Source: Bryobacterales bacterium
Lineage (GTDB): Bacteria; Acidobacteriota; Terriglobia; Bryobacterales; UBA6623
Direction of reading: 5' to 3'
Assembly: GCA_022824585.1 (NCBI GenBank)
Contig: JAJDZN010000256.1
Span: 1-37,222 of the forward strand
DNA: 37,222 bases
Part shown: in pieces, positions 32,499-37,222 of the stretch
How positions within the stretch are numbered: the stretch's first letter is position 1
Layout: every line of letters begins with the position of its first letter
The notes under the pieces: generated by a model
Seen by the model: the letters and a program-made list of their open reading frames with translations, nothing else
Databases searched by the model: none
Told to the model about the DNA's origin: nothing
Translations under genes and position numbers: made by a program

Positions 32499-34337
32499 AT
32501 GCTTACAAGAGCGCGACTTATTCCTGGATTGGTTGCCTGTTCGCTGGCGGCAGGGACCGCGCACGCCGCGCAGATCATCCGCGAATCTCTGCCGACGAGT
32601 CTGGTGAGCGCAGGTGCAGTCGAGTACGCAATTCTGCTCCCGGACGGCTATTCACCCGATGGCGAGCGATTTCCCCTCGTGTTGCTCCTCCATGGTGCGG
32701 GCGGCGACCGGGAGAAGATCGCGCGGATCGAGCCAGAGATCGCCGAGCTGCGGGCTTCGAATGACATTCCCCGCATGGTGGTGGTGACCCCGTCGGTGGC
32801 GACCGGCTCGATCTACATGGACAGCTATGACGGCAAGGAGCGTTGGGAATCGTTCCTCATGGACGAGTTCCTGCCGCACCTGCGGGCCCGATATCACGTC
32901 AGCCGCGAACGTGAGACGACGATGGTGACCGGGGGTTCGATGGGCGGGTTGGGCAGCTTGCGACTCGGTTTCAAGTATCCAGAGACCTTCGGGGCGGTAG
33001 CGGCGATCCATCCCGCTGCGTGGCCGGGCCTGACTTGGGACGAGGTGCCGGAACGCAACAAGATCCGACCTGCGGAGCGGATCGCCAATCTGTTTGGAGA
33101 CCCGTTCGACCACCAGCGGTTTCAGCAGGAGAACCCTGCGTCGATTGTCGAGAGCGACCCATCGAGACTTCGAGACTCGGCGATCTACATCGAGGTCGGT
33201 GAGCAAGACGGCTTCGGATTCGTCGAGGGCACGGACTTCATGCATCGCCTGCTGTGGCGTCATCGCATCCCGCACGAATACCGTCTCGTTCGCTGGGCGG
33301 ACCACGTTGGCAGCACGGTCGCGGAGCGCTCCCGAGACCGTTTCCGCTTCTTGGGTCGCTACCTGGAACAACCGACCGCTCCCGAGCCAGCTGTCGAGAG
33401 GTTCCGCAAGCGCATGGCAGACCGCCATCGAGCAAGAGGGCTGGAGCCGTTCGGATTCTGGCCGAACTCGACGCTGCGTTCCTATGGCCCAGCAGACGGC
33501 TTTGAGAGCGAGAGGGCAGTTCGGGATTCCGAGAAGGTTCGCAAGGAGCGCGGGGTCGTCCGCGTCGCCGATGTCCCTTACGCGAAGCATCCCGGGACTG
33601 ACCCGCTGAGACAAAGCATGGACATCTACATTCGGGAGGGGCTGACCGACGCTCCTGTCGTCTTGTACGTGCATGGCGGCGGGTGGATCCGCGGCGACAA
33701 AACAAGAGCCTTGTTCAAGCCCGCTTATCTGGTTCCGGAAGGGTATCTGTTCGCGTCAATGAATTACCGGTTCCATCCCGAAGCGAGCCTTAAAGACATG
33801 GCGGCAGACGTCGCCTCGGCCGCGGTCTGGCTCAAGCAGCACGCGCCGAAGTACGGAGGCGACGGCACGCGGATCGTGCTGATGGGACACTCGGCCGGAG
33901 GACACCTAGTCGCCCTGGTGGGCGCGAATCAAGCCTTCATGGAAGACGCCGGAGGATCGTTGAGCGACCTCGCCGGCGTGGTTGTGATCGACTCCGCCAT
34001 GCTCAACGTGCCAGCGCGCATGGAAACGGCTGGGCAGTCCCAAATCCGCGTGTTCGGCAGCGCAGCGGAGGGATGGGTCCCTGTGTCGCCTTGGCACCAC
34101 GTCGAAGCAGGAAAGGGCATACCGCCGTATCTTCTGTTCACCTCAGACGGCCGCACGATCTCGCACGAGCAGGCCGCCATGTTGACCGCAAAGTTCGAGC
34201 AACATGGCATTGAAGCGTCGTCCCACGAGGGCAAGGGGCGAGCTCATACACCGCTAGACACCTATATAGGCGTCGAGGGGGACGCGAGCACCGGCATCCT
34301 TCTGGACTTCCTTCGCCGACATACCGAATCGCTCTAG
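32499..34337 (+). CDS. Secreted two-domain esterase (esterase D/PHB-depolymerase-like + BD-FAE-like)
   Basis: A 612-residue protein; ATG 32499 is preceded by GGGGAG and starts a clear signal peptide (MLTRARLIPGLVACSLAAGTAHAA). Domain 1 (about 35-290) has LLLHGAGGD and nucleophile Ser147 in GGSMGG, with the final histidine in WADHVGST. Domain 2 (about 350-612) has HGGGW at 392-396 and Ser465 in GHSAGG, with a late RAHTPLD histidine. Two complete alpha/beta hydrolases in one chain suggest action on a polymer with more than one ester type, for example acetylated or feruloylated xylan; this is inference. It starts 200 bases after the STAND gene, and its high GC content fits the host. Confidence 0.82.
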   Translation: MLTRARLIPGLVACSLAAGTAHAAQIIRESLPTSLVSAGAVEYAILLPDGYSPDGERFPLVLLLHGAGGDREKIARIEPEIAELRASNDIPRMVVVTPSVATGSIYMDSYDGKERWESFLMDEFLPHLRARYHVSRERETTMVTGGSMGGLGSLRLGFKYPETFGAVAAIHPAAWPGLTWDEVPERNKIRPAERIANLFGDPFDHQRFQQENPASIVESDPSRLRDSAIYIEVGEQDGFGFVEGTDFMHRLLWRHRIPHEYRLVRWADHVGSTVAERSRDRFRFLGRYLEQPTAPEPAVERFRKRMADRHRARGLEPFGFWPNSTLRSYGPADGFESERAVRDSEKVRKERGVVRVADVPYAKHPGTDPLRQSMDIYIREGLTDAPVVLYVHGGGWIRGDKTRALFKPAYLVPEGYLFASMNYRFHPEASLKDMAADVASAAVWLKQHAPKYGGDGTRIVLMGHSAGGHLVALVGANQAFMEDAGGSLSDLAGVVVIDSAMLNVPARMETAGQSQIRVFGSAAEGWVPVSPWHHVEAGKGIPPYLLFTSDGRTISHEQAAMLTAKFEQHGIEASSHEGKGRAHTPLDTYIGVEGDASTGILLDFLRRHTESL

Positions 34338-34350
34338 CGGTCCGCGCCCC

Positions 34351-34620
34351 GTGGTTTTCTGCGGCGCAAGCAGATGCAGTGCCATTGCGTCGGACCGGTC
34401 GGTACTGTACGGGCAGTTGTACAACCTCGGAAACGACCCGGGCGCACCGCGGAATCTGAAGGCCGAGGAATCGGATCGTGTCGCGGCGATGACGCAACTC
34501 CTGCACAGGGGCGTTACCCCCGCCGGCGGCGGCTTGCAAGCGACATTACACAGACTTTGCAAGGCGGAAAAATCCAGCAAGGCAAAGGGCTTACAAGCGC
34601 TGCCGCTCCGGATGCCCTGA
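34351..34620 (+). pseudogene. Sulfatase C-terminal remnant
   Basis: The frame contains SDRSVLYGQLYNLGNDPGAPRNLKAEESDRVAAM followed by L-rich residues. Sulfatase C termini commonly read ELYDLxxDPGExxNLA...ERVAELT, so about 40 codons (34395-34520) match well. No N-terminal catalytic part precedes it; the esterase stop is at 34337. The rest of the 414-base gap up to the dioxygenase gene shows nothing else recognisable. Confidence 0.6.
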
Positions 34621-34751
34621 GCCAGAGCTCCGCCCGTCACTCCATAGGTAACGCGCGGGCTCCCGTAGCGTCTACTAGTCAGGCAAGGCGGCACGCCGGC
34701 AACGGACAGTCATTGGCCCGACGGAGCAGCCATTTCAACCGGGAGGCAAGC

Positions 34752-35471
34752 ATGTACGAACGATTCCAGTCTTCGACTTCACGGCGCGCGTTCGCTAGGA
34801 CGGTGGCGGCTGCATCAGCGTTCTACACGGTCCCCGGGCTCTTCGCAGAGCAACTCGCGCTGACCCCCACGGCGGCGGAAGGCCCGTACTATCCGGACGA
34901 AATGCCGCTCGACACCGACAACGACCTGCTGATCATTAACGACGCCGCGACACCTTCGTTGGGCCAAGTCGCGCATGTGACCGGGAAGGTGATGACAACG
35001 ACCGGCGAGCCTGTGCGGAACGCGACGGTGGAAATCTGGCAGGTGGACGCGAACGGCGTGTACATCCATAGCGCCGCGCCGGGCAAGGATCGTCGCGACT
35101 CGAACTTCCAGGGTTTCGGGCGCTTTGAAACCGGCTCCTCCGGGGAATACCGGTTCCGGACGATCAAACCCGTGCCCTACAGCATCGGCGCGGGACGGGT
35201 CCCGCACATCCACTACGCCGTCAACCTGAGCGGCCGCCGAGTCCTGACCACACAACTTTTCCTCAACGGCCATGACGGCAACGAAACCGACCGCGTGATC
35301 CGGCAGGCAGCACGCTCGGGGGAACCCTCCTCGCTATTCGTGGATTTCGATCCTGTGCCGGATTCCAAGATCGGGGAGGTCGCCACGACGTTCGACCTCG
35401 TCATTGACCCGGATGCGGGGTCGGGCTCCCGCAGGCGATTCGGCCGGGGCCGGTTCGGCAGACGAGGTTAG
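34752..35471 (+). CDS. Intradiol ring-cleavage dioxygenase family protein
   Basis: A 239-residue protein; ATG 34752 follows GGGAGG by 5-6 bases. An N-terminal twin-arginine-like signal (SRRAFARTVAAASAF, Arg11-Arg12) suggests export in folded form. The core matches protocatechuate/catechol dioxygenases: AEGPYYPDE, VTGKVMTTTGEPVRNATVEIWQ, then the non-haem Fe(III) ligands Tyr104 (NGVYIH), Tyr143 (PVPYS) and His152/His154 (PHIHY). It opens aromatic diols by intradiol cleavage; exported relatives act on lignin-derived aromatics. The C-terminal tail is Arg/Gly-rich (SRRRFGRGRFGRRG), which is unusual. Confidence 0.86.
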   Translation: MYERFQSSTSRRAFARTVAAASAFYTVPGLFAEQLALTPTAAEGPYYPDEMPLDTDNDLLIINDAATPSLGQVAHVTGKVMTTTGEPVRNATVEIWQVDANGVYIHSAAPGKDRRDSNFQGFGRFETGSSGEYRFRTIKPVPYSIGAGRVPHIHYAVNLSGRRVLTTQLFLNGHDGNETDRVIRQAARSGEPSSLFVDFDPVPDSKIGEVATTFDLVIDPDAGSGSRRRFGRGRFGRRG

Positions 35472-35663
35472 CAGCCCCGTCCGGCAACTTCGGCGCAGCG
35501 GGCAAGAGTTTCCAGCGGGCGCTTGCGCCGACTCCCCGGCCGTGAACGAAGATCCTGTCCGCCTTCCATATGTCCCTCGAGACGGTGCCCATACGTGCCA
35601 TCGAAGCCGCTCCGACGGCAGTTCTGACTGACCCGCTGGGGTACGCTTAGGGAGGCAAACCCC

Positions 35664-35939
35664 ATGCGAATCGCTCCCGCCCTGCTCGCCCTAGCCACGT
35701 GGTCGACCGCCCACGCGACGCCCAATCTGGTCGTGTTCCTGACCGACGATCTGGGCGGCAGGGACACGAGCGTGTACGGCTCTGGTGACGTGCGCACGCC
35801 CAACATAGAGCGGCTTTCGGCCATGGGAATTACGTTCGAGAACGCCTTTGCCGCATCGTCAGCGTGTGCGGCGAGTTGGACGGCCTTGCTGATAGGCCTG
35901 ATGCCCTCACGCACCCATTACCTCATGCGACCAACCTAG
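35664..35939 (+). pseudogene. Truncated sulfatase N terminus with lost active-site motif
   Basis: A 91-residue frame with signal peptide (MRIAPALLALATWSTAHA) and the sulfatase start PNLVVFLTDDLGGRDTSVYG, RTPNIERLSAMGITFENAFA. The formylglycine motif C-x-P-S-R is replaced by CAASW (in SACAASWTALL), so it could not be activated. It stops after GLMPSRTHYLMRPT, about 400 residues short of a sulfatase. It is a gene remnant. It may or may not come from the same gene as the C-terminal scrap at 34351. Confidence 0.75.
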
Positions 35940-35999
35940 TCTTGGTATCCTCGTCCTAGCACAGACTGCGCGAAGTAGCTCAGGGGAACGAGATCTAGC

Positions 36000-36500
36000 A
36001 TGGATGGGACAGTACGATTCAACAGAGCATTCTTTCCGGATTACACCAGTACAGCGCGAGAGGCAAAATCTGCTGCTGCTCATGCCAGTTTCAAAAGCCA
36101 AGCTACCGGACGTCAGCAGGTATTCATCTCGCACACAACCAACGATTCTCAGGCCGAAGAGGTTGCCCGCCACATTACAAGCCAGCACGGAATCGTCACT
36201 TATCTCGCGGAGTGGGATCCGAACGTCAGACACGATTCGCCCGAGCTTCCCGATTACATCATGCATGAAATCCAGACTAGCCACGGGTTTCTGGTCAATG
36301 TCAGACCACAGATTGCGATCTCCATGTGGGTCGGATACGAGATTGGCGGTGCCCACGCACACCGAGTCCCCAGCGCCAAGATGACGTTCAGCCATGTCCC
36401 AGGCATGCCGTCCGTCGTTGAGGCACTCAAATCGCTGATGGGCTATCCGGACCTTGATGACTGGATCAGGAGCTACGTCTTGAGAGTTCGTTATGGATGA
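36000..36500 (+). CDS. TIR domain protein (likely NAD-cleaving effector)
   Basis: A 166-residue protein from ATG 36000. TIR features run from about residue 40: QVFISHTTNDSQAEEVARHI (betaA-alphaA), TYLAEWDP (betaB and BB loop), I-x-TSHGFLVNV (betaC), and WVGYEIGGAHA (alphaC/betaD) where Glu114 is the expected catalytic glutamate of TIR NADases. Many bacterial TIR proteins hydrolyse NAD+ or make cyclic-ADPR-type signals during phage infection. No SAVED, STING or ThsA partner is present; instead the next gene overlaps by 8 bases and encodes a small membrane protein. The N-terminal 38 residues have no domain. No strong ribosome-binding site is visible, so the start is the least sure part. Confidence 0.8.
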   Translation: MDGTVRFNRAFFPDYTSTAREAKSAAAHASFKSQATGRQQVFISHTTNDSQAEEVARHITSQHGIVTYLAEWDPNVRHDSPELPDYIMHEIQTSHGFLVNVRPQIAISMWVGYEIGGAHAHRVPSAKMTFSHVPGMPSVVEALKSLMGYPDLDDWIRSYVLRVRYG

Positions 36501-36930
36501 CGATTTCTCCATCTACCAGCTAAACGTCCAGTCCGCCGACAAGTTGGATGAGCGGCGCGACGCCGCCGTCCGCTCACACGGGGTAATGTGCATAGTCCTT
36601 ACCACCGCTGCCACTGGATCGTTCGAAATGTTCCCGATCTTATCCGCCGTCCTGTGGGTCTTCTTGGCCGCCGTCGCCCTTGCTTGGTTAGCCAGTCTTC
36701 GGTCGTTGACCGCCAAGCTGTCCGCCAAGAGCCAACTGCTGATGGAAATGGAGAAGAATCAGGAAGTGCCAACCTCCTTCTTGGTCCGGGAGCGGAAGAA
36801 GTGGGAGAAGCTTGATAAGTCGCCCCTTCACAACGCGTTGCAGCATACCCCGATTGCCTTCGTCGTGTTGGGCTCATGCGGATTCCTCGGAACACTCTTA
36901 TTTGTTGCGCACAACATGATCAACTGCTGA
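36493..36930 (+). CDS. Small membrane protein (RipA-like), TIR partner
   Basis: A 145-residue protein whose ATG lies inside the last codons of the TIR gene (overlap ATGGATGA). It opens with SADKLDERRDAAVRSHG, then two hydrophobic helices (about 31-47 and 47-66), a charged cytoplasmic helix with LRSLTAKLSAKSQLLMEMEKN and WEKLDK, and a third helix (about 120-142). An ad-x-l-xx-RR start, a W-x(n)-LRSL step and an MEMEK element recall small RipA-like membrane proteins often found beside defence genes; that match is from memory. It could anchor TIR or sense membrane damage. The overlap indicates translational coupling with the TIR gene. Confidence 0.75.
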   Translation: MDDDFSIYQLNVQSADKLDERRDAAVRSHGVMCIVLTTAATGSFEMFPILSAVLWVFLAAVALAWLASLRSLTAKLSAKSQLLMEMEKNQEVPTSFLVRERKKWEKLDKSPLHNALQHTPIAFVVLGSCGFLGTLLFVAHNMINC

Positions 36931-37222
36931 AGTCCGAGCACCTATCCCGGAAAGGCATGCTGGCCGCAAGTCGGCCCTCCTGAGATCCGAGTCCGAGCCT
37001 TAAGCCGATCAAGTCGACAGCGGCCGTAATCCTCTCCCCTCTCGCCAGCCCCTGGTCATAGGCTCGTCTCAGCTAAAGTCCCTAGCGAGGCTGAGCCTCA
37101 GACCGACGAGACTCGGTTCGAAGCTGCGTGGTCATACTCGGGATGGAGTGCGGGTTCCGGACGCTGCTCCGCTCTGCGGCCGGAGCCGCCGTATGGTCGC
37201 CTAGGCGACAGTGCCCGTATCA
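36931..37222. other. Non-coding right end of the window
   Basis: No gene is recognisable. A GGCCG-caagt-CGGCC hairpin (36962-36976), about 32 bases after the last stop and without a T-run, is a weak terminator candidate. A perfect 14-bp palindrome GTCGCCTAGGCGAC lies at 37196-37209. A short plus-strand frame starting near 37144 runs off the edge and shows no family. Confidence 0.4.

Noticed and set aside
34261-34270. Palindrome CCTATATAGG
   Set aside because: It lies inside the coding sequence of the esterase and has no partner sites; chance.
35970-36000. GTAGCTCAGGGG, like a tRNA D arm, just before the TIR gene
   Set aside because: No matching acceptor, anticodon or T arm could be folded around it; likely chance, at most a tRNA scrap.
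1-37222. CRISPR arrays, insertion sequences, integrases, rRNA
   Set aside because: I saw no regularly spaced long repeats with spacers, no transposase or recombinase motifs, no terminal inverted repeats and no rRNA segments.

Overview
The window is a GC-rich bacterial chromosome segment. It mixes ordinary core genes (rpsT, holA, rpe, bamD, ogt, tRNA-Arg) with an accessory load dominated by defence-like genes. BamD and lipoprotein signals point to a Gram-negative envelope. Secreted hydrolases (penicillin acylase, M14 carboxypeptidase with a long C-terminal part, BD-FAE-type esterases), sulfatase remnants and an intradiol dioxygenase suggest a soil or sponge/marine type Acidobacteriota-like organism. 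That placement is my inference from gene content, not a database result.

Layout. 1-261 is the 5' part of an AlbA_2-type gene on the minus strand. 675-4264 holds two PepSY-type membrane proteins and a lipoprotein penicillin-acylase homologue. 4443-6403 (minus) is an ABC-type AAA ATPase coupled to a small partner protein. 6758-8448 is a phased 24-bp repeat array followed by an AbiEi-like/Fic fusion. 8576-21311 is the core-like section: gldA, a secreted hypothetical, a CPBP protease, rpsT, holA, an esterase, then a minus-strand cluster ogt - M14 peptidase - hypothetical - class IV aminotransferase, then plus-strand rpe, bamD and a receiver-domain protein. tRNA-Arg(UCU) at 21422-21498 marks a switch back to accessory DNA: a higB scrap plus higA, then a tightly packed type I restriction-modification operon, hsdR-hsdM-hsdS (broken), whose last gene is a 1516-residue STAND NTPase with an N-terminal PD-(D/E)XK-like nuclease (22101-32297). 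32499-35939 carries a two-domain esterase, an intradiol dioxygenase and two sulfatase fragments. 36000-36930 is a two-gene TIR + small membrane protein operon.

How the genes fit together. The strongest candidates for an undescribed system are: (a) the STAND nuclease gene that starts on the hsdS stop codon (ATGA overlap), so that restriction and an Avs-like sensor-nuclease appear to be one transcription unit; (b) the TIR/RipA-like membrane pair with an 8-bp overlap; (c) the AbiEi-Fic fusion behind four direct repeats on an exact 24-bp pitch, which looks like a self-regulated toxin; and (d) the ATPase/small-partner pair. All functional statements come from motifs read by eye; no searches were run.
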